Shown: positions 20,975 to 31,562 of the stretch, in pieces
How positions within the stretch are numbered: position 1 is the stretch's first letter
Layout: each line of letters begins with the position of its first letter
Assembly (NCBI GenBank): GCA_964016985.1
Contig: OZ024834.1
Span: forward strand, 80,801,211-80,865,210
DNA length: 64,000 nucleotides
Origin: Anodontia alba
Lineage: Eukaryota > Mollusca > Bivalvia > Lucinida > Lucinidae
Reading direction: 5' to 3'
Notes under the pieces: generated by a model
What the model was told of the DNA's origin: nothing
Databases searched by the model: none
What the model saw: the letters and a program-made list of their open reading frames with translations, nothing else
Program-made: the position numbers and the translations under genes

Positions 20975-21178
20975 GCCTTGCCATGCTGAATAAATTAAGA
21001 TGCCATGCCCACTTCTAATTTTTAGCCAGTCAGATTACTTGATCCAGGTTGTTGACACAAATTCACATACATAATGACAAACAGTGCAGATCCAGATCAG
21101 CTGCTTCTTCAGAGGGTAACTGATCTGGATCTACACTGTTTGCAAAGGCAGAACATACTGGTGTTCAGCAGGACAAGT
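20975..21178. mobile_element. Family B MITE, decayed ends
   Basis: TTAA at 20971-20974. GCCTTGCCATGCTGAATAAA at left and TTCAGCAGGACAAG at right, with the hairpin core at about 21080-21145. Confidence 0.7.
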
Positions 21179-21184
21179 CATAGT

Positions 21185-21385
21185 GTTATTACTCAGCATG
21201 GCATGCTATGGGCAAATTCAGAAAACAAGTTGATTTTTCTTATTTTTCCCAGAAAATAGAATTTGATAGTTCATGCAAACTGTCTCCTGCATGAAATGTC
21301 AAACCTTATTTTCTGGGGAAAATTAGAAAAAAATATTTCAAAATGTCATCTCCTGAAATTTTTATCCAGCATGCAAAGGATTAAT
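21185..21385. mobile_element. Family D MITE
   Basis: GCATGCTATGGGCAAATTCAG at left. TTGATAGTTCATGCAAACTG against GCATGAAATGTCAAACC. Right end CATCTCCTGAAATTTTTATCC. Confidence 0.6.
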
Positions 21386-21424
21386 ACAGATCTCTATGTT
21401 GTAAGTACTTGCCTCCCTTTTCAC

Positions 21425-21706
21425 TTGTTTCTTTGTTTGACTTGGAGTTTTACCGCCCAGTCAACAGTGTTAAGGTCATGTCGAACCAGTCAGCTAACCT
21501 GCTCACACTTTTTCCTGGGCAGGCTCAAAGTGGTTAACCAGTTCTTTATGCACATACCTTTGCTTGCAACTTCCCTTCTTGAACCAGCAGAAGGGGAAGC
21601 GAGAATGACCCAAGAAATTATTTCATGATCAGTCTCCGGCTGAGCAAACTTGCAACCCTGTATCTGCAGTGCCACCAACTGTGCTATGGAGCCCAGTGCC
21701 ACCTCC
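21425..21706 (-). mobile_element. tRNA-derived SINE (type 1)
   Basis: Plus-strand order matches 3441-3732: GAGTTTTACCGCCCAGTCAA tail, CCTGGGCAGGCTCAAAGTGG, GAACCAGCAGAAGGGGAAGC, then the decayed tRNA head (CAACTGTGCTATGGAGCCCA, box A complement). No clear target duplication. Confidence 0.7.
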
Positions 21707-21839
21707 AAAATGTTTTCCTATTTCTCCTCGAACACATAATACTGTATTTGACCTAGTTACAGCACTGTGCGCTTTGGTTTTTCAAAAGAACTGGAAAAAC
21801 GTAGTAAAATATACATCTACTAAGGACACTTCAAAGAAA

Positions 21840-22000
21840 GATCAGCTGAGGACTTCATGAGGAGCGTATTTAATGATGCTTATGCAATATTATTTTCTGT
21901 TTTCTTTATGAAAACATAATGTTGTGGGTACTCGTTTGAATTGCCTCGACCTGTCAAGGCATTTCAAATGAGTACCCACATGTTTTTATAAGGAGGAGAT
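21840..22000. mobile_element. E2-type element, degenerate
   Basis: GAGGACTTCATGAGGAGCG resembles the E2 terminus. TGGGTACTCGTTTGAATTGC pairs with GCATTTCAAATGAGTACCC. Confidence 0.55.
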
Positions 22001-22189
22001 CTATAAAAGAACACTGGCTGAAATCTAAAGAATACTAAATTGCATGATTGTGCACTTATAGGAGCATGTGCAGTAATTAGGTCAAATACGGTATATTGGT
22101 ACTCATTAGATGTGCTTTAGTGGCATACATGCATTAGAAAAAGTATTAATCTGAAGTTAACAAAGCAGGAATGGGCAGAATCAGTGGTC

Positions 22190-22480
22190 AAGACTATTCT
22201 GTTCCATCACAATTTCCATATGTATTTGCAACTGCAGGAGACGACATTTTTATCTTTTATTTGTATTTTTGTTCAATCACAGTTTTCATGCATATTAATA
22301 CTTAAAGCGCTAATCACAACTGCAGCAGATGACATTTTCACCTTTTATTTGTATTTTTTCAAAGAAAATAAGACTTGGCATTTCATATGAAGCAACTGCC
22401 TACTAGACCATTCATATGAAATGTCAAGTCTCATTTTTTTTTCTGAGAAAAATAACAAAATCAACTTTAGAATGCTTTAG
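22190..22480. mobile_element. Family C pair (partial duplicate plus full)
   Basis: ACTGCAGGAGACGACATTTTT and GCTAATCACAACTGCAGCAG are two copies of the C left arm. One shared right arm follows (TGAAATGTCAAGTCTCATTT). Confidence 0.55.
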
Positions 22481-22589
22481 GAGTTTAAGCTCGAGTTAAG
22501 TCCATTTTTGTCTGACAGTGCTTATTGCAAAGAAGCAGAGACATCTTGTGGCAAATAAGATGCCTTTTTTTCTCTAACAAAAAAAAATA

Positions 22590-22950
22590 ATACTTTTTTT
22601 TATTTCTACACCTAATTATGTTCTGGGTACTCAGAATCGCCTCATTGAAGCGAAAAACCAAAAAACATGCATTTTCACAGGGAAACAACCATTAAATCTT
22701 TATCCAAGTGTTCCTCTTATCTGGAGTTCTGCATCCACCATAACTGCTTTGCATGCTGTGTAAAAATTACAGAAGATGACATTTTGAAATATTTTCTTAC
22801 CTTTTCCAGAAAACTGGGTTTGTCCTTTCATGCAAACTGTCTCCCTGGGAGGCACTTTGCATGACATGCAAGACTCTAGTTTCTGAGGAAAATAAGAAAA
22901 CTATCAAAACTGCCGTTTGCTGAATCTGCTCAGAGAGCGCAAACGAATTA
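22590..22950. mobile_element. Degenerate E element followed by a D element
   Basis: ATGTTCTGGGTACTCAGAATC and TTATCTGGAGTTCTGCATCC mark E. Then CATGCTGTGTAAAAATTACAG, TGCAAACTGTCTCCCTGGGA and CAAAACTGCCGTTTGCTG mark D. Confidence 0.5.
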
Positions 22951-23035
22951 ACAATGTAAATCAGGGAGTTGAAATTACATTGTCAAGCATAATCTGCCTT
23001 GGGCAAAAACTATTCACTGCAACCTGTTTTGGTTA

Positions 23036-23218
23036 CCATAACTCCAGATAAGACATTTTTCAACTAAAGATTTTTTCTTATTTCTCCACAAAAGCATATG
23101 TTGTGGGTACTCATTAGAAGTGCCGAGGCACTTCTAATGAGTACCCACAACATACGCTTTAATAGAAAAATAAGAAAAATATTTACCTGACACCCTCTTA
23201 TCTAGAGCTATGGGCTAT
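23036..23218. mobile_element. Family E palindromic MITE
   Basis: Ends CATAACTCCAGATAAGAC and CTCTTATCTAGAGCTATG. Core arms TACTCATTAGAAGTGCC / GGCACTTCTAATGAGTA meet at a two-base loop (GA). Confidence 0.75.
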
Positions 23219-23219
23219 A

Positions 23220-23440
23220 CCATATTCACTTAAAATGTTTTGGACAGACAGGCCTGGGCAGACAATGTAGATCTACATTAAACTGCTCAAAAGAGGACTC
23301 TGAGAATGTTCTGCAACTCAGTCACAGTATATGCGACACAACATGCCCTACTCAAATTGGCTTGTTCAAACGTTTGGAGTACAATTTACGGAATTAAGAT
23401 GTTCAAATTTTTAGGATAAATGAGGTAACAAAAAGATTTA
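23220..23440. mobile_element. Family A element, degenerate
   Basis: TTTTGGACAGACAGGCCTGGG and GACAATGTAGATCTAC at left; CTTGTTCAAACGTTTGGAG and TTCAAATTTTTAGGATAAAT at right. Confidence 0.5.
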
Positions 23441-23529
23441 TCCTAACTCGGTCATTCGATCAAACCATATCAAGTATTAGCAGTTTTAATTCTATACTGA
23501 ACTGTTTCTTCACAGGTCGCTTAAGTCTG

Positions 23530-26275
23530 ATTGAGTAGGTAGAGTGTTCATGGCAGCACAGCAAGTATAGTGCTCATGGCAGTGCAACAGGTAGTGTTCA
23601 TGGTGTACAATGCTCACAGCAGAGCAATAGCTATAGTGCTCATAGCAGCATAATCGGTAAAACTGTGCTCATGACTGGGCAACAGATATGGCAGCACAGG
23701 TGTTCATGAAAGTGCAGTAGGGATAATGCTCAAAGCAGTGCAGCAGGTAGTGCTAATGGCAGTACAACAGGTATAGTGCCCATAGCAGTAAAGCAGGTAT
23801 AATGCTAATGGTCATGCGGCAGTTACATGTATAGTGCTCATGGCTGCAGAGCAGGTATAGTGCCCATGACAGTAAAGCCGGTATAATGCTCATGGTCATG
23901 TAGCAGGTATAGTGCCCATGGCACTATAAGTTAAAGTGCTCATTGCAGTAAAGCAAGTATAATGCTAATGGTCATACAGCAGTTACAGTGCTCATGGCTG
24001 CACAGCAGGTTTAGTGCCCATGGCAGTAAAGCAGGTATAATACTCATGGTAATGAAGCAGGTTTGTGCTCATGGCACTACAACAGGTATAGTGCCCATGA
24101 CAGTAAAGCAGGTATAATGCTAATGGTCATGCAGCAGCTATAGTGCTCATGGCTGCACTGCAGGTTAATTGCTCAAGGCAGTAAAGCCGGTGTGATATGT
24201 TTTTAACCTGTAGAACAGGTTAACAGTTGGTATAATACTCATGGCTGAAGGCAATACAGCAGGTACAGTGCCCAAGGCAGTACAGCAGGTATAATGCTCA
24301 GGGCTGTCCAGCAGGTATAGCGCAAATGGTAAAGAGTAGGTATAATACTCATGGTTATGCAGTATGTATAGTGTACATGACTGTGCAGCAGGTACAGTGT
24401 CCAAGGTGGTACAGCAGGTAAAGTGCCTAAGGTTGTAAAGCAGGTATAATGCTCATGGCTGTGCAGCAGGTATGGTGCCTAAGGCAATACAGCAAGTATA
24501 ATGCTCTTGATAGTAAAACAGGTTTAGTGTTCTAGGAATGCAGCAGGTATAGTGCTCATGTCTGTGCAACAGGTAGTGGACATGGCAACTCAGAAGGTAT
24601 AGTGCTTATGATAATAAAACAGATATAGTGTTCTTGGCAGTACAGCAGGTAAAATGCTCATGTCAGTACATGTATAGTGCTTATGGCAGTACAGCAGGTA
24701 TAGTGCTTATGGCAGTACTGTAGGTATAGTGCTTAAGGCAGCACTGCCTATATAGTGCTTATGGCAGTACTGTAGGTATAGTGCTTATGGCAGTGCAGCA
24801 TGTATAGTGCCCATGGCAGCACAGCAAAAGTGCTTATGGCAATACAGCAGCTATAGTGCTTATGGCAGTACAGCAGGTGTAGTGCTCATAGCAGCACACC
24901 AGGTATATTGCTTATGACAGCACAGCATATATAGTGCTCATGGCAGCACAGCAGGTACAGTGCTAATGGCAGTACAGCAGGTATAGTGCTTATGGTAGCA
25001 CAGCACATACAGTGCTTACCACAGTACAGTAGGTATAGTGATTATGGCAGCACAGCAGGTAAAGAGCTTATGGCAGAACAGCAGGTATAGTGCTTATGGC
25101 AGTACAGCATGTAAGGTGCTCCCTGTGTCAGAGCAGGTATTGTGCTTATAGCAGTAAAACAGGTACAGTCCCATTATTAGTGCTCCTTGCATCACACCAG
25201 GTATAGTGTTTATGGCAGTACAGCAGGTATAGAGCTTATGGCAGCAAGGCAGGTATCATGCCCATAGCAGTAGAGCTGTGTGCTCATGGCAGAGATGGCA
25301 GGTATAGCGCCTAAGGCAGTACAGCATGTATAGTGTTCATGGTAGTACAGCATGTATAGTGCTTATGGCAGCTCAATAGGTATAGTGCTCATGGCAGTAC
25401 AGCAGGTATAGTGCTTATGACAGTTCAGCAGATATAGTGTTTATGGTAGCACAGCAGGTATAGTGCTCATGGCAGTACAGCATGTATTGTGTTCATGGAA
25501 GTACAGCAGGTAGTGCTTATGGCAGTAGAGCAGGTAGAGTTCTTAGCGTAGTAAAACATGTATAGTGCTCCTTGCATCAGAGCAGGTAGAGTTCTTTGGG
25601 CAGTAAAACAGGTATAGCACTCCTTGCATCAGAGCAGGCAGAGTTCTTCGGGCAGTAAAACAGGTATAGTGCTCCTTGCATCAGAGTAGGTAAGTTCTTT
25701 GGGCAGTAAAAGTTATAGTGCTGCTTGCATCAGAGTAGGTAGAGTTCTTCGGGCAGTAAAACAGGTATAGTGCTTCTTGCATCAGAGTAGGTAGAGTTCT
25801 TTAGGCAGTAAAACAGGTATAGTGCTCCTTGTATCAGAGCAGGTTGAGTTCTTCAGGCAGTAAAACAGGTATTGTGCTCCTTGCATCAGAGTAGGTGAGT
25901 TCTTTGGACAGTAAAACAGTTAAAGTGCTCCTTGCATCAGAGCAGGTAGAGTTCTTTGAGCAGTAAAACAGGTGCTTCGTGCATCAGAGTAGGTAGAGTT
26001 CTTTAGGCAGTAAAACAAGTATAGTGCTCCTTGCATCAGAGCAGGCAGAGTTCTTTGAGTAGTAAAACAGGTATAGTGCTCCTTGCATCAGAGCAGGTAG
26101 AGTTCTTCATGCAGTAAAACAGGTATTGTGCTCCTTGCATCAGAGTAGGTGAGTTCTTTGGGCAGTAAAACAGTTATAGTGCTCCTTGCATCAGAGCAGG
26201 TAGAGTTCTTCAGGCAGTAAAACAGGTATTGTGCTCATGGCAATACAGCAGATATATTTTACATGGCAGACTAGC
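23530..26275 (+). repeat. 26-bp minisatellite, ~2.7 kb
   Basis: About 100 units of consensus GTATAGTGCTCATGGCAGTA + CAGCAG (26 bp) with frequent substitutions and small indels. From about 25555 the array changes to an alternating two-unit form (see the next entry). Confidence 0.95.
25555..26240 (+). repeat. 52-bp higher-order repeat in the minisatellite
   Basis: Two diverged 26-bp monomers alternate: GTATAGTGCTCCTTGCATCA + GAGCAG and GTAGAGTTCTTTGGGCAGTA + AAACAG. About a dozen dimers, more alike to each other than the monomers are. Confidence 0.9.
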
Positions 26276-26286
26276 AGGAATGGGAT

Positions 26287-26827
26287 ATGATTTTTTATTC
26301 CCCAAACAGTACAGAAATAAAAAAAACAAAAACTTCAAGATGGCAGCCATCTTGGAGTTACGATAGAAGGCTTTTAGTTATATTTTATCTACAAGTTGCC
26401 CCGATATTTCCTACCAAGTTTTCAAGTCAAAAGACCTTTCGGTTCAGGTGGAGCAGTTCGAAATACATTTTCAAGATGGCTCCATGGCAGCCATCTTTGA
26501 TTTCTGATCGGATAGATTTAGCTATTTTTGATCTACAAGTCACCCTGATACTTCCTATCGAGTTTCAAGTCAGTTGGCTTTTCAATTCAGGAGATCAAAA
26601 CAGATTTTCAAGATGGTGACCATGGTGGCCATCTTGGATTTCCAATCGGAACAATTTTAGCTACTTTGGTGGAGGGTCACATAGGCAACATTCCAGTGAA
26701 GTTAAATTGAAATTGGCCCAGGGAAGTAAGAGGAGTTGTCATTTAAAGCAAAATGTTGATGCCTTATGACGCACATTGCCTGATTACAATAGCTCACCTT
26801 GAGCACTTTATTCTAAGGTGAGCTTAT
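26287..26827 (+). repeat. Tandem array (~135 bp unit) ending in the GCTCACC hairpin
   Basis: Three to four units carry AAGATGGCAGCCATCTTGGA (itself palindromic), ATCTACAAGTCACCCTGATA and CCTATCGAGTTTCAAGTCAG. The end reads GATTACAATAGCTCACC with arms to GGTGAGCTTATAA, as on the 4-5.8 kb array. A 110-codon ORF across it is repeat-derived. Confidence 0.75.
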
Positions 26828-26859
26828 AAAAATGTAAAATGATAATACCTCACCAATAT

Positions 26860-27000
26860 TGTGTGGCAACCCAAATCAGATCTCCACAATATCAATGCAC
26901 GTACCAAATTTGGTGAAAATCCATTGATATTATGACCAATGTGAAACAGCCTGCCACTATCATGTGGCGGGGTATAAAAAGCAGTACCTGCTGCAAGTAG
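26860..27000 (-). repeat. Family J fragment
   Basis: ATCTCCACAATATCAATGCA, TTTGGTGAAAATCCATTGAT and GCCACTATCATGTGGCGGGG. Orientation label arbitrary. Confidence 0.5.
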
Positions 27001-27181
27001 AGCAGACAATTACCACCATCCTACCACACAGAATGAGTTCTGCTGTCCAAACACTTAGAACAATACAGAAATCTTCCAAATTAATTCATCCCTCCTAATA
27101 ACTTACAATAAACACATCCCATTTCTTTTCAGTACAATTGAAATAGTAACACAGATTCCTTGTATCACTATCATATAAATA

Positions 27182-27516
27182 CAGTCGACTCTCGTTATCT
27201 CGAATTCCAAGGGACTCACTGAAATACTTCGAGATATCCGTACCTCGACATATCAGAGTTGAAAGAGTGAGGAAAACAATAAATTGAACAACCACATTTA
27301 ACAAATGAATATGTAATTTGACTCCTGAAGTTAGAAATATATATATAAAATAATGTGGAAAAGAGGAGAAATTGCTCCTTAGGAGCAATTTCTCCTCTTT
27401 TCCATATTATTTTGTTACCTGTTGTCATAGTTTCATGTTAAAACAGGGATCAGATTTTCACTTCAAGATAAGCGGTAATTCGAAATAAGCGAGTTCGAGA
27501 TAACGAGGTTCGACTG
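27182..27516. mobile_element. Tigger/pogo-like element with perfect central palindrome
   Basis: TA at 27180-27181 and 27517-27518. Ends CAGTCGACTCTCGTTATCTC and GAGATAACGAGGTTCGACTG are the classic Tigger-type pattern. The centre (27350-27410) is a palindrome with 30-bp arms and one mismatch around a single T. No transposase; ORFs here are by-products. Confidence 0.8.
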
Positions 27517-27594
27517 TAAATGTATACTGTACAGATTCAAAGAGTGAGAATTGAACCTGACACCAGTATGTATTTAAATTTCTTCATTTTTACA

Positions 27595-27786
27595 CAGCTC
27601 CAGATTTACAAGGTGCTTTCAACATAAAAGTAATGATATTTTTCTTATTTTTCCACGAAAACATGTTGTGGTACCCATTAGAAGAACCTCGCTGAGGTGC
27701 TTCTAATGAGGACCCACAACATTTTGTTTTCACAGGGAAATAACAAAAAAATATTATGAGAATACCCCCTCTTATCTGGAGCTATG
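27595..27786. mobile_element. Family E palindromic MITE with 8-bp direct repeats
   Basis: TTTTTACA at 27587-27594 and 27787-27794. Ends CAGCTCCAGATTTACAAGG and CTCTTATCTGGAGCTATG. Core hairpin as in other E copies. Confidence 0.75.
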
Positions 27787-27794
27787 TTTTTACA

Positions 27795-28484
27795 TATATT
27801 AACAAAATAAAATTTCTTGAGGAAATGACATCACTGTCTGGCACAGATGTTTGTACTTTATTGGAAATTATACTTTCATTAAAAAAAAAAAAAAAAAAAT
27901 GCTGGACTATAATATCAGCAAACAATGTTACTTATCACTTCATTTGATTTTCCTCCTCCAGTTTAAATATATTAATAAAATGCAAAACCCTATTTTCAGA
28001 CAAAATTAAGATAACTTTGTAGGAAAAAAATATGTCAGCATTAAGCAGACGGAATTCTGACATCCTACCACCAAACCACCCCCATCTCTCCCCAAAACAC
28101 AGGGCTGAACATCTGAAGCAATAAGAGCTGTCACAGGACAATGTAGCTCGCCTGAATCACTGTTTGACTAAAAACTTTAAGCAAAAAACTTTATTTTTAT
28201 TTATTTTTTTTTTTTAATAAGCCTGTGACCTTGACCTCAAGGTCACTCATGTGGGTAAGGATAGTACAGCACAGAACTTCAGACCAGTATCTAACATCAG
28301 AGCAAGTATGCATAACTTCCATCCAGAGATTCAGAATATACACTTTTAAATTCTTTAACCAAAGGCTTTAAATAACACTAACACTGACATAAATGCCATA
28401 GTGACTGTTACAGCTCTACCTAAAGAAGAGAGGTAAACCTATTTTGACAGAGCTGAAAGTGTTTCCATTCATCTTAAATACATG
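27795..28484. other. No recognisable feature
   Basis: Includes a 20-A run near 27880, a T-rich run near 28205 and a GACCTTGACCTCAAGGTC palindrome near 28227. Nothing gene-like. Confidence 0.35.
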
Positions 28485-28664
28485 TCAGAGCAGATGAAGT
28501 TTTTATTATTCCCAGAAATTTGGCTGGATTGACATTTCATGTGAATCATGAAGTGTCAGACAATTTACATGAAATGTAAAACCCTAAAACCCCATTTTCT
28601 GAAAAATTCAGGAAAAAAATCATTATCTGCTGATTCTGCCCCATGAGTACTAAAGGTTGAGGGG
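28485..28664. mobile_element. Decayed C/D element
   Basis: TTGACATTTCATGTGAATCA pairs with TTTACATGAAATGTAAAACC; the end CATTATCTGCTGATTCTGCC is D-like. Confidence 0.5.
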
Positions 28665-28668
28665 TTAA

Positions 28669-28874
28669 CTCATGTCCTGCTGAATAAATTAAGATGCCAC
28701 GCCCACTTCCAATTTACAGCCACTCAGATTACTTGATCCAGATTGTTGATATAAATTCACATACTTAATGTCCAACAGTGCAGATCCAGATCAATTGGCT
28801 TCTGAAGAAGCCAACTGATCTGGATCTACACTGTTTGCAAAGGCAGGGTAAATCCGGGTTCAGCAGGACAAGGG
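28669..28874. mobile_element. Family B TTAA-flanked MITE
   Basis: TTAA at 28665-28668 and 28875-28878. Right end TTCAGCAGGACAAGGG intact; hairpin core near-perfect. Confidence 0.8.
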
Positions 28875-28934
28875 TTAATAACCAACATAAAAGATCAGAA
28901 GTTTTATAAAGATTATACCAGGTGTGAAATGGGA

Positions 28935-29165
28935 TACCTGTACATACTGTATTTTCTCTAAGTTTTCAGACACCTCAACTCCCTACCATACTTGTTCTAA
29001 AACCTGAACAAGTACAATTTACTACCCGATGTTGAGCCTTAAAATTGCCGGATGAATGGCAAACATTACAGACACTGATGAGACGCAGTGTTTTGTGGTG
29101 TCTCATCTGGGTCTACACTGTTTGCTTAGGCCTGTCTGTCCAATTACATATGCACAAATATGGTA
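28935..29165. mobile_element. Family A element, reversed
   Basis: ACCATACTTGTTCTAAAACC at left is the complement of the A right end. Then GATGAATGGCAAACATTACA, the core, and TTAGGCCTGTCTGTCCAA, the complement of the A left end. Confidence 0.65.
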
Positions 29166-29199
29166 GCTACAGCAGTCACAGAAGCATTGTGTTAAAATT

Positions 29200-29340
29200 T
29201 GTAGCAGACGACAGTCTAATATTTATTTTTTTTTTAATTTTTCACACTAAAGCCATGCTGACGGTTCAAATGAAATGACAAGACTTATTAGTTCGAAAAA
29301 AAAATGTACTTCAAAATGTTGTCTGCTGCATTCCAGGGCT
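29200..29340. mobile_element. Decayed family C element
   Basis: TTTGTAGCAGACGACAGTCT at left and AAAATGTTGTCTGCTGCATT at right. Confidence 0.4.
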
Positions 29341-29452
29341 AGAGTAACCCTTTTCTTGTTTCTCCATGATAACAGATAAAAACCAACAATTGTTTAGATA
29401 AAAAAAATAATTCAACCCATTTTTGTCTGGAGACCCCAAAAAGAGTAATTGA

Positions 29453-29518
29453 CAAACAGTGTCGACCCACATCAGATGCCGTAGAATGCAGCATCTGATC
29501 AGGGTCTACACTGTTTGC
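29453..29518. repeat. Family A hairpin core alone
   Basis: GACAAACAGTGTCGACCCAC and GATCAGGGTCTACACTGTTT with ATGCCGTAGAATGCAGCAT centre. A termini are lacking. Confidence 0.6.
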
Positions 29519-29524
29519 ATTAAC

Positions 29525-29720
29525 CAGGGGTCATCCTAGAGGGCGATTTGGGAGAAAAAGTCTCCCTAAGCTGGCTGACTTCTCCCTGTCTTGAGCTGAG
29601 GGAGAAGTTAAAATGTATAGAATGTATAGGGAAATCCAAAATTTGGACCAAAACTTCTCCCTCAAATCCTGAAATTGTCGCAAAACTTCTCCCTCTCTGA
29701 AAGCTCCAGGATGACCCTTG
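29525..29720. mobile_element. Family L hAT-like MITE
   Basis: ATTAAC at 29519-29524 and 29721-29726. Ends CAGGGGTCATCCT and AGGATGACCCTTG are inverted repeats. The interior has GAGGGAGAAG-type repeats (CTTCTCCCT several times). CAGGG ends suggest hAT, but the direct repeat is 6 bp, not 8. An 86-codon minus ORF is not supported. Confidence 0.6.
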
Positions 29721-29946
29721 ATTAACTACAGGAATTTCTATAAAACATACATGTTGTAGTAGTAATAAAAAACTAACCAAACACCCTGCTATTGGAAATA
29801 GACTGGTCCAAAGAGTTGTGGTAGAAGAGTCCAGCGGACAAAAATGGGTAATTCATCTTATCTAGAATCTTGAATCTGGGCTCATGGCTCAGGAATCCAG
29901 ATCAGATGAATAGGCAATTTTCAGTAATTATTTTCTTAACTCTATA

Positions 29947-30150
29947 CAGTAAAACCTGTGTAAGAGAGCCACCTTCGAGACTGACTTTAAGTAGTGGTTG
30001 ATGTGGAAAAGGTTGTCTGTCTTATAAAGGTACATGTCATGTAATTTTGCTAGCAAAATTACATGACATGTACCTTTATAAGACAACCACCTTTCCACAT
30101 CAACCACTAAGGCCAATTTCAAAGGTGGCTGTCTTACACAGGTTTTACTG
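29947..30150. mobile_element. Family F palindromic MITE, TA-flanked
   Basis: TA at 29945-29946 and 30151-30152. Ends CAGTAAAACCTGTGTAAGAG and CTTACACAGGTTTTACTG; centre GTAATTTTGCTAGCAAAATTAC-like palindrome. Closely matches 2495-2697. Confidence 0.85.
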
Positions 30151-30152
30151 TA

Positions 30153-30560
30153 TGTTCTGTAATCTAACCAGGGACATCTTCAATAAGATCGCAGAGCAGA
30201 TGTTTTCAGCGGAAAATAAGTACAGATCCCAACATTTGATCATGAATATAACCACTTATCTGGAATCAGAAGTTGGGGCACACAAAATATCAAAGGTTTC
30301 TCTAACAAATGACATTTTGTTTGACTTGTGATCCAGGCATGACTAATAACCCTGCTAAAATTTTCAGCATACAACAATCTGAGATCATTTCTTTTGAAAA
30401 TTAAGAAGCGGAATAGGATGACTAAGAGGAAAATTATTAGGGTATATGAATTACAAATGAGGGTGGCCTATTCTACCTGACAAACTTACATGCAATCCGA
30501 AACTAAGCCTGTGTGCATTTGTACAACATTGGACAAATCAATTAATTATTAACCGTTAAA
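30153..30560. other. No recognisable feature
   Basis: About 400 bp of AT-rich sequence; a decayed D word (AATTTTCAGCATACAACAAT) sits near 30360. Confidence 0.35.
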
Positions 30561-30567
30561 ATGCTGA

Positions 30568-30725
30568 TTTGTTTGTTTGTGTTTTTGTTGAGGTTTTATG
30601 GCCCAGTCAACACATATGGGTCATGTAGAGTGCAGTCAGTTTACCTAACCAAACATTTTTTGTGTTGTTTTTTTTCTGGGCAGGCTTAGTGCTTAGAAAC
30701 CAGTACTTGTGAACATTCTTTTGCA
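30568..30725 (-). mobile_element. SINE type 1, tail part only
   Basis: GTTGAGGTTTTATGGCCCAG, GTCATGTAGAGTGCAGTCAG and CTGGGCAGGCTTAGTGC. The tRNA head is absent (5' truncation). Confidence 0.6.
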
Positions 30726-30729
30726 AGAA

Positions 30730-30960
30730 AATTAAAATGCCAAATTTAACATTTCGTCTCCTGGGCAAAAAAAAAAAAAAAAAAACTGTCACGCAACATT
30801 TTGAAATAATATCTTCTTATTTTTCCTAGAAGATTTGATGTGCCCAATGGAGGCAATTTGCATGAAATGTCAAAGCCTATTTTTGCTGGGAAAAATAAGA
30901 AAATCATCACCAGTTTGACCTCCTCTGAATTTGCCCAGAGTGTACTTAAGGTCAAGTGCA
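30730..30960. mobile_element. Family D element, decayed
   Basis: TTTAACATTTCGTCTCCTGG, a poly-A run, GGAGGCAATTTGCATGAAAT and CATCACCAGTTTGACC/TCTGAATTTGCCCAGAG. Confidence 0.5.
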
Positions 30961-30985
30961 TAAGCAGATAACATTAAACTCTTAA

Positions 30986-31222
30986 CCCTTAAAGCGCCAA
31001 GAAAAACTGCATCTGAAAATGTCGTCTGTTTATGTCGTCTGCTGAATATTCTTGCAGACTTTTCAAACCTATTTTTGCATACAGGCAAACAGTGTGGACC
31101 CTGATCAGACTGCTCCTAAAGGAGCAGTCTGATCTGGGTCCACACTGTTTGCAAAAATGACTTTTAAAATCACAAGCAGATGACAAAGCAGACGACAATA
31201 GTTGTGACTGGCACTTTAAGGG
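30986..31222. mobile_element. Chimeric MITE: C termini, A core
   Basis: TTAA at 30982-30985 and 31223-31226 with C ends CCCTTAAAGCGCCAAG and CTGGCACTTTAAGGG. The interior, however, is the A-type hairpin GCAAACAGTGTGGACCCTGA / TCTGGGTCCACACTGTTTGC with a CTCCTAAAGGAG centre. GTCGTCTGCT words join the two. Confidence 0.85.
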
Positions 31223-31234
31223 TTAAAGCAACAA

Positions 31235-31562
31235 GCTAAATTTGTAGCATACACCATTCTAATTTTTTTCCCCACAGAAAATAAGTCTTGACATTTCATA
31301 TGAATCATCTGCCAAGACAATTTTTTTATGAAAAATTAAAAAAAATATATAAAACTGTTGTCTGCTGCAATTGTGATTGGTGCTTTAAGGGTTGAAAACA
31401 ATAAAGTATCTTAGCTTTCAAAGCGCCGATCCCAACTACAGCAGACAACACTTGACATTTTATGTGAATTGTCAGTCTAGCAAACGATTCACATGAAATA
31501 TAAAGTAAAGCTTTCTCAGAAAAATAACAATCAATTTTAGAAAGTCTGCTTAAAATCAGCTT
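31235..31562. mobile_element. Two decayed family C elements in series
   Basis: First: AAGTCTTGACATTTCATATG, TTGTCTGCTGCAATTGTGAT and GGTGCTTTAAGGG. Second: CAAAGCGCCGATCCCAACTA, TTGACATTTTATGTGAATTG and AACGATTCACATGAAATA. Confidence 0.6.

Noticed and set aside
21263..21628. 121-codon plus-strand ORF
   Set aside because: It joins a family D element to a SINE; no coherent protein.
26287..26619. 110-codon ORF in the AAGATGGC array
   Set aside because: The reading frame follows the ~135-bp tandem units; similar arrays at 34.4-36.2 kb do not keep the frame.
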